Positions 18,129 to 28,266 of a DNA stretch of 58,332 nucleotides are shown piece after piece; position 1 is the first letter of the stretch; each line of letters starts with the position of its first letter. The stretch comes from Winogradskyella marincola. Lineage in GTDB: Bacteria; Bacteroidota; Bacteroidia; Flavobacteriales; Flavobacteriaceae. The notes below the pieces were generated by a model. The model saw only the letters and a list, made by a program, of their open reading frames with translations. It searched no databases and was not told where the DNA came from. The stretch is from positions 1 through 58,332 of the forward strand of contig NZ_JARSBN010000009.1 of assembly GCF_029624125.1 (NCBI RefSeq), in the 5' to 3' direction. Position numbers and translations under genes: made by a program.

Positions 18129-19270
18129 TGCATAAAAATCTCATATATCTATTTTTATCTATTTGCCTGGCAATACAATCAGTCAAAGCACTAGATTATG
18201 TACAAAGCAAACAAGCAGATAGTCTTATACAAGCTAGTATTGTAAAGGTGTATGATAATCCGAATGAGTCTATTGATTTAGGACTAAAGATTTTTGAGGA
18301 TACTAATAACTCTATTAAAACCAGAACTAAAGCGCTAATGTTAGTGTCTTTAGCACATACTTCAAAAAGAGATTACCAAAAAGCACTAGAATTTATTGTT
18401 AAGGCAGAAGAGTTATCAAAAAACATAGATGATAAGGTATTACAAATTGAAATACTTTTTAGAACAGGAATTTTATATCAGCAACTTAAAATTTTTGACA
18501 AGTCCATAGAGTTTTTAGAAAAAACCGAGCAGATGGCGTTAATTTATCCAGACCGACAACAGGTAGGTAAGTACTTAGCCAATAGTTACACGGTGAAAGG
18601 ATTTATATACAAGGACAACCTTAATTGCGATATTGCTTTAGAGTTTTTTGATAAGGGCATAAAAGAATATAAAAAACTTAAAAATATAGAAGTAAATACC
18701 AATTTAAGTATTGCATATTACAACCAGGGAAACTGTTATACACTCTTGTCAGATTATGATAAAGCAATTAATAGTTTTAATAAGTCTATAACGCATGCTA
18801 CAATGGAAGAAGCTAATAGTCTTATAGCGTTTGCTCAAAAAGGTTTGGCAGCTGTTTATACAGATCAAGGCAGATACCAAGATGCCATAGTTTTATTAGA
18901 AGAAGCCTCAAAAAAATCGCAAAATGTCGGTGACTTAATTTTAAATTCAAGTATATATAGTGGTCTTTTTGAAAACTATCTAGCCATAAACAACTGGGAA
19001 AAATACGAAGCGTATTATAACCTGTATGCCAAAACACAACTGGATATAAAATCTTCAGAACGCAAATCTGTTGACGACTCTATAAGAAAAATTAAAGACG
19101 TCCAATCTGAAAAATTAACAGACATAAAAAGTAAATTTAAAAATCAGTTAACATGGTTTGGAGTTATTTTTTTAGTAATAATTTTCTTATGCTTTCTTGT
19201 TGTAAAAAACAGCAAAAGCGACATAATTTCACTAAAAAAAGAAATAGAGCAGCTTCAAAACCAGAAATAG
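18128..19270 (+). CDS. TPR membrane protein without DNA-binding domain, coupled to the TPR regulator
   Basis: This 380-residue protein has a signal peptide (ending ...QSVKA), TPR repeats through about residue 310, and a membrane helix (about 338-358, TWFGVIFLVIIFLCFLVV), then a short charged coiled tail (ISLKKEIEQLQNQK). The order of domains mirrors the preceding regulator but stops where its DNA-binding domain would begin. It could form a hetero-complex with that regulator and tune its signal, or be a duplicated copy that lost the output domain. That is inference from architecture and the one-base overlap. Confidence 0.75.
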   Translation: MHKNLIYLFLSICLAIQSVKALDYVQSKQADSLIQASIVKVYDNPNESIDLGLKIFEDTNNSIKTRTKALMLVSLAHTSKRDYQKALEFIVKAEELSKNIDDKVLQIEILFRTGILYQQLKIFDKSIEFLEKTEQMALIYPDRQQVGKYLANSYTVKGFIYKDNLNCDIALEFFDKGIKEYKKLKNIEVNTNLSIAYYNQGNCYTLLSDYDKAINSFNKSITHATMEEANSLIAFAQKGLAAVYTDQGRYQDAIVLLEEASKKSQNVGDLILNSSIYSGLFENYLAINNWEKYEAYYNLYAKTQLDIKSSERKSVDDSIRKIKDVQSEKLTDIKSKFKNQLTWFGVIFLVIIFLCFLVVKNSKSDIISLKKEIEQLQNQK

Positions 19271-19440
19271 ATATTGATTCAGAATTAATGATTAAATAAC
19301 TGTTTATCAATATTTTAAATTTATTTTCATCTTTCAAATTTCCGCAAATACAAAAGACTTAGTCTTTATATATGATATATATGTTAGTACATTTAGAATG
19401 TAAAAATTCAAACACTAACTAACAGAAAATATCATTCAAT

Positions 19441-22400
19441 ATGAAAAATAAGTCACTCGCCAATGTGGTAAGAACCCAAATTTTTTCATCGATTATTCCT
19501 TCTAATCTGAATTCTATTTCTAGGCAGCTACAGATAAAAAAAGCAGGACTATTATTTTTGGTTGCTTTTATCTTCTGTGCTAAAGGTATTGCCCAAGTAT
19601 CAGAAAATTTTGATAGTGGTATTCCAGCCGAGTGGACGGTAGTAGATAACGGAGTAGGCTCAGAAGCTTGGCAAACTACTACAGATGGATATTTAGGCAC
19701 TAATGCAGTATCTATAAATCCATCTCTAGATAATATTGGTGATCAAAATACAGCTCAATATTTCTTAGTAACACCACAATTCGCAGTTCCAGAAAACGGT
19801 GAAATACATTTCTTTACCAAACAAGGAAGTGAAGTAGATAAAGGCACTCAATATCAAATAAGGTTATCTACAGCCGCACAACCAGACTTTAATGGTTTTA
19901 ACATTAACCTTCAATCTTATACAGAATCTAACCTCAATACGGGCTCACAGACAAGCTATGAAGAAAAAATAGTTGAGATTCCTTCATCAATTCCTGCAGG
20001 ACTGAATATTTATATTGCTTTTGTTGCAGTAAATACACAAAATGGTGTAACACCTGCTGGAGATGAATGGTTTATAGATAATGTTTCTATTCTAGAGGGT
20101 TGTTCTGAAGTAGATACTGATGATGTAACAATAGATAATATTACTGTAGATGGAGCAGAGGTGACTTGGTCGCATCCTTCTGCAACAAATTTCGAATTAC
20201 AAGTACTTCCAATAGGTGGTATTCCTTCAGGAGCTGGTATTCCTGTTACAGGAACGTCTTATACCCTTCAAAATTTAGATGAGCAGACAGAATATGACAT
20301 TTACATAAGAGCTATTTGTAATAATAACACTGTTAGTGAATACTCTGGTCCTTTTACTTTTGAAACTTTAAAATTTGGATTGTCTTGTGACGAACCAATT
20401 GTTATACCAGATATTTCAACAACTCCATATGTGTTGATAGATAATTTGGATCAGTGGGAAAATCCAGATATTACATACACTACCGAAGGAACAAATTGTT
20501 TACCTGGATCTAATACAACGAATTACCTAAATGGTAACAAAATATTTCTTTCCTATACACCAACTGAAGATGGTTTATTAACCTTAACACAAGAAACAGG
20601 AACAGATGGTGGTGCCAACGGTAATAACTGTTACAACAGTCGAAGTTCTTTATTTGTTTACGATAGTTGTGCCGATGTTGGAGTAAATTGTTTAGCAGGT
20701 ACTATTACAACAGCAAGTAATCAGCCAATGACAATATCTAATTTGTTGGTGCAAGCAGGTGAAACGTATATTATTGTTGTATCATCACAATTATCTACAA
20801 CAGCTGGTATCTGTTTTCAATTAGAAATTAGTAGTCCTAACTGTGCTCCTCCTGGTGATATCTATTATAATGATTTAACTGAGGATAGTGTTAGTTTTAA
20901 TTGGGATAATATTGGAGGTTTTTCAGATTCTTGGGAATATGCAGTAGTTACTGCTGGTTCTGGTGAGCCAACAGGTTCTGGTACTGCTACAGCAACCAAT
21001 TTAGATAACGTTATATCAGGTTTAGCACCAGATACAGTATATGATATCTACGTAAGATCTGTATGTGGTGGAACACCAGGTGTTTGGAGTGACGCTGTTA
21101 CTTTTAAAACGCAATGTTCAACATTTAATACGCCATACTCAACAGAGTTTACGAATGCTACAAACGAAAACCCAGAGCCATGCTGGACAACTCTAGATGT
21201 TGACGGAGATGGAAATAGTTTTGCCTTTATTGGTGGCTACGCTACATTAAGAACTGAAAACAATAACATCAACGGATTAAACAATGATATTTATGCATCA
21301 CCAAGAGTAAATTTTGATGGAATTACTCAAAAGCGATTACGATATAAGCACAGAGCAACACAAGGAGTTTCTACATATTCTGTAAAACTGTCAACAACTG
21401 GTGTTGGTAGAGATAATTTTACAACTATCATTCAACCAGAAACAACAATAAACAACACTACTTTTCAAGAAGTTATTGTAGATATACCAATTGCAATTTC
21501 TGGTGAAGTAAACGTTGCCTTTGTAATTGAACCAAATACAACCGAAACAGCATTGCGAATTTCTTTTGATGATGTGGTTATTGAAGATAAACCAACATGT
21601 CCAGATCCATTAGATCCATTTGTGTTAGAATCTCAGATTACCACAAACTCTGCATGGTTATTATGGACTGCAGGAGATAGCGAAACACAATGGCAAGTTG
21701 CTATACAAGATGAAGGTTCTGGTATTCCTACTACTGATGGTGAATTGGTTTCAAACAATTTTCCTTATGTCGCAAATGGTTTAGACTCTGGTAGACGATA
21801 TGAATTTTATGTAAGAGCATACTGTGCTGCAGACGACCAAAGTGAGTGGGTTGGCCCAGTTGCATTTACAACACTTTGTGAATCTTATGACACACCTTTC
21901 TATGAAAGTTTTGATGATGAAGATGCTGGTACTCAAAAATTTTGTTGGGAAATAAATGACGCTAATGGAGATAGTGCTACTTGGACTATTGATGAAGACC
22001 ATGCTCTAATACAAACGTCTCCGTTTTCACCACCTTCAGGTTTTAATGATTATTTAATATCACCAGCAATCAATATGGATGGTATTAAAGAATTAAAGTA
22101 TAAATACAGAGCCGATTTCTCATTCCAAACAGGGCCACCAAGATTTGGTCTTGAAGTTTTAATGTCTACAACAAATACAAATCCGAGTAGCTTTTCTGTT
22201 ATCTCTCCATTTGAAGTTTTTACAAATTCTAATTATGAAGAAAAGTCCATTATTATTGAAGCTACAGGGACAGTATACATCGCTTTCAGAGTGCCACCAG
22301 AATTTACTGGCGGTTGGTCTATTCTAAGTCTTGATGACGTAAGTATAACAGATGCACCTTCATGCCCAAACCCTTCTGGTTTGACTGTAGACACAGTATT

Positions 22401-25400
22401 CTCTAATAGTGCAGAGCTATCTTGGACTCAAGGCTATCAAGAAACAGACTGGAATGTTGCTGTGCAGTTAGCAGGCTCTGGTATTCCAACTACAGGAGAA
22501 GCAGTTACGGATCCTAATTTTATTCCTTCAGGTTTAACAGCAGATACTGAATATGAGTTTTATGTGCAAGCTAATTGTGGTACAGAAACCAGTGATTGGA
22601 TTGGTCCAATAACATTTTCAACTTTATGTAATGCTTTTGCCTCACCATTTACAGAAACTTTTAATACAGATTCTGAAACAGAAAGCTGTTGGACTGTTGT
22701 TAATAGTAATGATGATTTAGAAACTTGGGAGTTAAATACTACAGGATTTTCTTATGAAGGAGACCAAGCTGCGGTAATGTTCACAGGTCAGAATGGTAAT
22801 AACGATGATTGGTTAATTTCACCAACAATTACAATTACAGAAAACCAACGTTTACGCTATTATTATAGAGTAAACGACAGTTTCTTTACTGAAGATTTAG
22901 ATGTTTTACTATCTACAAATGGTATTGGTTTAGATCAGTTTACAACAGTACTTTACGATTCTGATACTGATACAGAAATTATAAACAATGTTGAATATAA
23001 GGTTAAGATTATAAATTTTCCAGCTGGAATCTCAGGTGATATTAATATTGCTTTTCACGTACCTTATTTTCCTAGTACAGGTCCTTACAGAGGGCAAACT
23101 TTAGCTATCGATAATGTTAATATAGAAGATGTGCCAGAGTGTGCTGAGGTTACTAATATTTCAATAGGAAGTATTACGGATACCGAATTTTTAGTATCAT
23201 GGGACGCTAATGGATCTGAAACTGATTGGGAAATTTCAGTTCAACCATCCGGAACTTCTGCTCCTGTTGGAGATACTGATCCAACTTATTTGTACAATGC
23301 AGATTCAAATCCTTTTACGGTAACAGGTTTAGACCCATCAACTATGTATGATGTGTATGTAAGACCTGTTTGTACTGGTGTTACTGATGCAGAATGGGTA
23401 GGTCCAGAAACACTAACAACACGATGTAGTTTTGATAATTTATGTCAGTACACATTTGTATTAACAAGTGGTTCTGATGTTTCTGCTACATTAGATATTT
23501 CACAAAACAATCAATTTTTGCAATCGCTTCCTTTTGAAGGCAATACAGGAGATACCTTTACTGTGTTCTTATGTTCTGGTACAGAATTTTCGGTATATTT
23601 TGATACCATAGGAAGTAATCAGGCTCAATACGATAGTTATCAATTCGATATTTTAGATGCATCAAATAACGTAGTATTTTCGAGCCCTACAGGCATTCTT
23701 TTAAGAACAACTGTTTATGAAGGTACGGCTATTTGTGGTGCAATAAGTTGTCCTCAACCTACTAATTTAACGATAAATGAGTTTTCTGAGTTTTCATGGA
23801 CTCCTGCAGGTAGTGAGACACAATGGGAAGTTGCAGTTCAACCATACCAAAATGGAACAATACCACAATCGGGAACACTAGTATCAACCAACTCATATAC
23901 TCCAATCGCATCTGATTTTGTAGATCCTAACGTTGCTACCTATGAGTATTTTGTAAGAGCTGTTTGTGGTACAGATGATGAAAGTTATTGGTCTGGTCCT
24001 TTTGAATTTGTTAGAAATGATGATATTTCTAATGCTATTACAGTACCAATAAATGATAGTACAGTTTGCGAAACGTCTGTTAGCGAAGTTTCGTTTATAA
24101 ATGCATCAGTATCACCAGAATCGATGACATGTTCTGGTACAAATGGTAGTGATGTTTGGTTCGATTTTATAGCAGAATCTCAAATACACATTATAGAACT
24201 TAATAGTTTTAGTGGAAGTCTACGTGACACCAATGGAGATCCAGCGTATTACGAAATGATTACAACACTATATAGAGATAATGCTGGTACACTCGAAGAA
24301 ATAGCTTGTAGCTATGACAATGTATTGGTTGCAATGTATTCTTCAGAATTAGTTGTTGGAGATAATTACAAGGTAAGAGTCACATTAAATTCAACAGATA
24401 CTACCGAACATAGGTTTAGTATCTGCATTAAAACACCAGAAGATTTATGTTTAGTAGATACGCCAAATGGGGATTTTGAAGAACCTGTAATCTACGGTTT
24501 AAGTGGTGTTAATACGATCATTTCATTAAACACAGTACCAGGTTGGAGATCTAATTTAGATTCTTCTAATAATATCTTTTACTGGGAATCATTAAACGCA
24601 CCTGGATTTACACCTTACGAAGGTGGACAATGTGTTCAGATATTATCTGACCAAGGTACAACAATAGATCCTAATGATCCAAACATTAAAGGTCTATATC
24701 GAGATTTTGATACATCTGAAATGACTTTAATGGACTATAGTTTTGCACATCTAGCAAGGTTTGATGGTAATACTGTAGAACTTTTCGCTGGTGTTCCAGG
24801 TGGACCTTACACGCAGATAGACAGTCATCTTGGTGCTACACAAGCATGGAGTTTAGTAACAGGCCAATATATTGTTCCTGCTGGGCAAACCGAAACCCGT
24901 TTTATTTTTAGAGCTAGTGATGGTGATGATATTGGTAATGTTTTAGACGCTGTAAATTTTGTCGCTAATAACGAAATTATAACACAACCACATGCGGTAG
25001 ACTGTAACAGTAATACAACAACTGTTGAAGCTAATGGAATGGGTACATGGATAGCCAGTGACTCTAATCCTGGTGAAGTAACTATTGTAACACCAAGCAA
25101 CAATACCACAGATATTAATAGTTTTGTACAACCAGGTATATATACTTTTACTTGGCAAACCAGCTATTGTTCTTACGATATTGAAATTACATATAACGGT
25201 GTGGCTGAAGTGCCAACAGTAGAGTCATCTGTAGAGTATTGTTTAAATGATACTTCAGAGCAGCTTATTGCAACGCCTGCTGATGCCTTAACACTTGTTT
25301 GGTATACAGTAGCTACAGGAGGAACAGGAAGTACTACAGCACCAACACCAGATACATCAGTTGTTGCTACGACATCATACTATGTAGCATATATGAATAA

Positions 25401-27294
25401 TGAAGGCTGTGAAGGTCCTAGGGCAGAAATTATAGTTACTGTTAGTGAATCTTTTACACCTCAATTAGTTTTTTCATATGACGATACTTGTATTTTAAAT
25501 GATGTTGATGCAACACCAATATTAAGTAATGATTTTAATACAGGTGGAACATTTACTTCAACAACACTGACTGTAGATCCTTCAACAGGAGTAATAGACA
25601 TGAGTTCGGCTTTAGCAGGTCAGCATGATATTCTTTACACTTTTGAAGGTGACGAAGACAACTGTCTTGAAGGCGGAACATATACAGCAACTATTAATTT
25701 TATAGCTGCTCAAACACCAGTTACAACCTTCAATTATGGTAATGAGGCTTTTTGTTTACTTAACGGAACAACTGTGCTTCCAACCTTAGATTCTGGGTTT
25801 ACAACTGGAGGAACATTTTCATCTACTACTGTAACTGTTGACAGTACAACTGGAGAAATTGATTTAACAACAGCTCCAGAAGGTATACATGATGTTACTT
25901 ACACCTTTGATGAAAACATTGCTAACTGTATTGAAGGTAGTACTTATACAACTACGATTGAGGTTGTAGCTACTGTCAATCCTGTTACAGATTTTAGTTA
26001 TGCTGAATCAAACTATTGCGAGGATACAGGAATCATTTCAGTAATTACGGGTGATGATTTTACATCTGGCGGAACATTTAGCTCTACTGCTGGTCTTACG
26101 TTAGACGCTATAACAGGAGATATAGATCTAGATGCGAGTGCAACGGGCACATATACTATTACTTATGAAATTGCTGAAGATTTAAATAACTGTATCGCAA
26201 ATAACAGTAGTAATTTTACTCTTACTATAAATGCATCTGTAGCATCAATAACTGAATTTAGCTATAATCCTTCTGTAATTTGTCCTTTAGGAGTAAGTGA
26301 ACTTAATCCTGAATTAGCAACAGGATTTACAACAGGTGGTAACTTTAGTTCAGCAACTTTAGATGTTGACATTGCTACTGGTATTATTAACATGACATCG
26401 GCAACTTCTGGTACTCATGAAATAACTTATACTTATGAAGAAGACACAACAAACTGTATACTAGAAGGTTCGTTTACAACAACTATTGAAATTACAGAAA
26501 CTAATACACCTGTTACAACCTTTAGTTACAATGAAGATGTTTATTGTGGTGATGCCGGAACCATATTCCCAAACACTGACACAGATTTTACTCAAGGAGG
26601 AACATTCACAGCTGAAAATGGCTTGGTAATTAATTCTTCTACTGGTGAAATTGACGTTGCAGCAAGTACTCTAGGAAACTATACTGTAACCTATACGATT
26701 CCATCAGATCAAAATAGTTGTACAGAAAATGGTTCAAGTAGCTTTAATATTACAATTTTAGACACAATAGAGGTTGCTATATCTGGTGAATGTGATGGAG
26801 AGGATTATATATTAACTGCTTCACCAGTTGCCAGCTCTTTTAATCCAGATGAAGCCACATATTTATGGACAGATGCTAATGGAAATGTTACTAATCAAAC
26901 TTCAGAAATATTTAATATTACTGATTACTTAGATCAAAACTCAGGACTAAGTGTACCAACAATATTTAATGTAACGGTACAATTTGGAGGTTGTTCTGTG
27001 ACTCAGTCTTTTACAGCAGAGCGTTCTGCTTGCCGAGATATTCCAAAAGGGATTTCACCAGATGGTAATGGTAAAAATGACACTTTCGATTTAACTGGTT
27101 TTGGGGTTACTGAAATCTATATGTATAACAGATATGGTACAGAGGTCTATACATTTAAAGGAACATATACCAACCAATGGTATGGACAATCTAACAAAGG
27201 AGACGAATTACCAGATGGCACATATTTCTATAGTATTAGAAAAGAAGATGGTAGTTCTGTTACAGGTTGGGTATACATAAACAGAGCATATTAA
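19441..27294 (+). CDS. Giant T9SS type B adhesin with fibronectin III, MAM-like and repeat domains
   Basis: At 2617 residues, this is the largest protein in the window. It has an unusually long N-terminal stretch before the hydrophobic signal core (AGLLFLVAFIFCAKGIAQ, ending near 52). Six fibronectin III-like domains, recognisable by W(E/Q)VAVQ and EYSGPF/EWVGP motifs, alternate with MAM-like or cleaved-adhesin-like domains (about 52-1450). A lectin-like or choice-of-anchor region follows (about 1550-1850), then five tandem modules of about 85 residues (about 2010-2440) with FTxGGTFSS, TGxID and xYTF signatures. The C-terminus (about 2535-2617) is a type B sorting domain (ISPDGNGKNDTFDL, MYNRYG). 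It heads an operon with PorP/SprF and OmpA partners, copying the order of the smaller lectin operon. Confidence 0.88.
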   Translation: MKNKSLANVVRTQIFSSIIPSNLNSISRQLQIKKAGLLFLVAFIFCAKGIAQVSENFDSGIPAEWTVVDNGVGSEAWQTTTDGYLGTNAVSINPSLDNIGDQNTAQYFLVTPQFAVPENGEIHFFTKQGSEVDKGTQYQIRLSTAAQPDFNGFNINLQSYTESNLNTGSQTSYEEKIVEIPSSIPAGLNIYIAFVAVNTQNGVTPAGDEWFIDNVSILEGCSEVDTDDVTIDNITVDGAEVTWSHPSATNFELQVLPIGGIPSGAGIPVTGTSYTLQNLDEQTEYDIYIRAICNNNTVSEYSGPFTFETLKFGLSCDEPIVIPDISTTPYVLIDNLDQWENPDITYTTEGTNCLPGSNTTNYLNGNKIFLSYTPTEDGLLTLTQETGTDGGANGNNCYNSRSSLFVYDSCADVGVNCLAGTITTASNQPMTISNLLVQAGETYIIVVSSQLSTTAGICFQLEISSPNCAPPGDIYYNDLTEDSVSFNWDNIGGFSDSWEYAVVTAGSGEPTGSGTATATNLDNVISGLAPDTVYDIYVRSVCGGTPGVWSDAVTFKTQCSTFNTPYSTEFTNATNENPEPCWTTLDVDGDGNSFAFIGGYATLRTENNNINGLNNDIYASPRVNFDGITQKRLRYKHRATQGVSTYSVKLSTTGVGRDNFTTIIQPETTINNTTFQEVIVDIPIAISGEVNVAFVIEPNTTETALRISFDDVVIEDKPTCPDPLDPFVLESQITTNSAWLLWTAGDSETQWQVAIQDEGSGIPTTDGELVSNNFPYVANGLDSGRRYEFYVRAYCAADDQSEWVGPVAFTTLCESYDTPFYESFDDEDAGTQKFCWEINDANGDSATWTIDEDHALIQTSPFSPPSGFNDYLISPAINMDGIKELKYKYRADFSFQTGPPRFGLEVLMSTTNTNPSSFSVISPFEVFTNSNYEEKSIIIEATGTVYIAFRVPPEFTGGWSILSLDDVSITDAPSCPNPSGLTVDTVFSNSAELSWTQGYQETDWNVAVQLAGSGIPTTGEAVTDPNFIPSGLTADTEYEFYVQANCGTETSDWIGPITFSTLCNAFASPFTETFNTDSETESCWTVVNSNDDLETWELNTTGFSYEGDQAAVMFTGQNGNNDDWLISPTITITENQRLRYYYRVNDSFFTEDLDVLLSTNGIGLDQFTTVLYDSDTDTEIINNVEYKVKIINFPAGISGDINIAFHVPYFPSTGPYRGQTLAIDNVNIEDVPECAEVTNISIGSITDTEFLVSWDANGSETDWEISVQPSGTSAPVGDTDPTYLYNADSNPFTVTGLDPSTMYDVYVRPVCTGVTDAEWVGPETLTTRCSFDNLCQYTFVLTSGSDVSATLDISQNNQFLQSLPFEGNTGDTFTVFLCSGTEFSVYFDTIGSNQAQYDSYQFDILDASNNVVFSSPTGILLRTTVYEGTAICGAISCPQPTNLTINEFSEFSWTPAGSETQWEVAVQPYQNGTIPQSGTLVSTNSYTPIASDFVDPNVATYEYFVRAVCGTDDESYWSGPFEFVRNDDISNAITVPINDSTVCETSVSEVSFINASVSPESMTCSGTNGSDVWFDFIAESQIHIIELNSFSGSLRDTNGDPAYYEMITTLYRDNAGTLEEIACSYDNVLVAMYSSELVVGDNYKVRVTLNSTDTTEHRFSICIKTPEDLCLVDTPNGDFEEPVIYGLSGVNTIISLNTVPGWRSNLDSSNNIFYWESLNAPGFTPYEGGQCVQILSDQGTTIDPNDPNIKGLYRDFDTSEMTLMDYSFAHLARFDGNTVELFAGVPGGPYTQIDSHLGATQAWSLVTGQYIVPAGQTETRFIFRASDGDDIGNVLDAVNFVANNEIITQPHAVDCNSNTTTVEANGMGTWIASDSNPGEVTIVTPSNNTTDINSFVQPGIYTFTWQTSYCSYDIEITYNGVAEVPTVESSVEYCLNDTSEQLIATPADALTLVWYTVATGGTGSTTAPTPDTSVVATTSYYVAYMNNEGCEGPRAEIIVTVSESFTPQLVFSYDDTCILNDVDATPILSNDFNTGGTFTSTTLTVDPSTGVIDMSSALAGQHDILYTFEGDEDNCLEGGTYTATINFIAAQTPVTTFNYGNEAFCLLNGTTVLPTLDSGFTTGGTFSSTTVTVDSTTGEIDLTTAPEGIHDVTYTFDENIANCIEGSTYTTTIEVVATVNPVTDFSYAESNYCEDTGIISVITGDDFTSGGTFSSTAGLTLDAITGDIDLDASATGTYTITYEIAEDLNNCIANNSSNFTLTINASVASITEFSYNPSVICPLGVSELNPELATGFTTGGNFSSATLDVDIATGIINMTSATSGTHEITYTYEEDTTNCILEGSFTTTIEITETNTPVTTFSYNEDVYCGDAGTIFPNTDTDFTQGGTFTAENGLVINSSTGEIDVAASTLGNYTVTYTIPSDQNSCTENGSSSFNITILDTIEVAISGECDGEDYILTASPVASSFNPDEATYLWTDANGNVTNQTSEIFNITDYLDQNSGLSVPTIFNVTVQFGGCSVTQSFTAERSACRDIPKGISPDGNGKNDTFDLTGFGVTEIYMYNRYGTEVYTFKGTYTNQWYGQSNKGDELPDGTYFYSIRKEDGSSVTGWVYINRAY

Positions 27295-27323
27295 TCAATA
27301 GTAAAATGAAAGATTTAATACCA

Positions 27324-28259
27324 ATGAAAAAATTATATATCACCTTAAGTATTGCTATTGTTTTTACATTTAACGCCTTAGCACAGCAAGACCCTCAGTA
27401 TACACAATACATGTATAATATGAATGTGGTAAATCCGGCTTATGCAGGTTCTAAAGAGAATTTATCTGTAGGTTTACTATACAGAACGCAATGGGTAAAT
27501 ATCAATGATGCGCCTAAAACAGCTATCTTATCCGTACACAGTCCTATTGGTAAAAATGTAGGTTTAGGGCTATCTGTAATTTCAGATAAAATTGGTCCAG
27601 TTGAAGAAAACAATGTATATGCAGACTTTTCTTATACTTTAAATTTAGGCGGAGAACATCGATTAGCTTTTGGTCTAAAAGCAGGAGTTACCATACAAAA
27701 CATTGGCTTTTTTAGCGATATCGGAAATGGTTTTGTTAATGATTCTAACGACGAAGCTTTTAGCGAAGACGTTAGTAATGCTAATCTTAATATTGGCTCA
27801 GGATTGTTTTATTATACAGACAATTACTATGTGTCGTTTTCTATTCCTAATATGCTAAAAAATACATTTTTAGACATTAGTAATAACGGACAGCAATATA
27901 CTTATGGCTCTGAAGTGCTACATTATTTTTTATCAGCAGGCTATGTGTTTAACCTATCAGAAAACACAAAGTTTAAACCTTCATTTTTAATGAAGTCTGC
28001 TTTTGAATCACCAACATCTTTAGATCTTTCAGCCAATTTTTTATTGTATAACAAATTTGAAATTGGTGCAACCTACCGCTTAGACGACTCAATTGGAGCA
28101 ATGGCTAATTTAGCTGTATCACCAAGTATAAGAATTGGATATGCATACGACCATATAACTTCGGAGTTAAGTGGTGCTACGTCATCTTCACATGAAGTAA
28201 TGCTTTTATTCGATTTAAATTTCCCAAAGAAGGTGTCTATATCACCTAGATTTTTCTAA
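27324..28259 (+). CDS. PorP/SprF family T9SS outer-membrane protein (second copy)
   Basis: The chosen start gives a 311-residue product with a normal signal peptide (MKKLYITLSIAIVFTFNALA) matching its paralogue at 10100. An in-frame ATG at 27306 is possible. The frame also extends to 27267, inside the previous gene, which is unlikely. The mature protein starts QQDPQYTQYMYNMNVVNPAYAG, nearly identical to the first copy, and the C-terminal end SISPRFF/SNSPRFF is shared. It probably exports or anchors the 2617-residue type B adhesin encoded upstream. Confidence 0.92.
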   Translation: MKKLYITLSIAIVFTFNALAQQDPQYTQYMYNMNVVNPAYAGSKENLSVGLLYRTQWVNINDAPKTAILSVHSPIGKNVGLGLSVISDKIGPVEENNVYADFSYTLNLGGEHRLAFGLKAGVTIQNIGFFSDIGNGFVNDSNDEAFSEDVSNANLNIGSGLFYYTDNYYVSFSIPNMLKNTFLDISNNGQQYTYGSEVLHYFLSAGYVFNLSENTKFKPSFLMKSAFESPTSLDLSANFLLYNKFEIGATYRLDDSIGAMANLAVSPSIRIGYAYDHITSELSGATSSSHEVMLLFDLNFPKKVSISPRFF

Positions 28260-28266
28260 TATATAA

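Noticed and set aside
27267..27323. Upstream in-frame extension of the second PorP/SprF gene
   Set aside because: It would overlap the previous gene and place 19 polar residues before a normal signal peptide. The paralogue at 10100 starts directly at the signal peptide.
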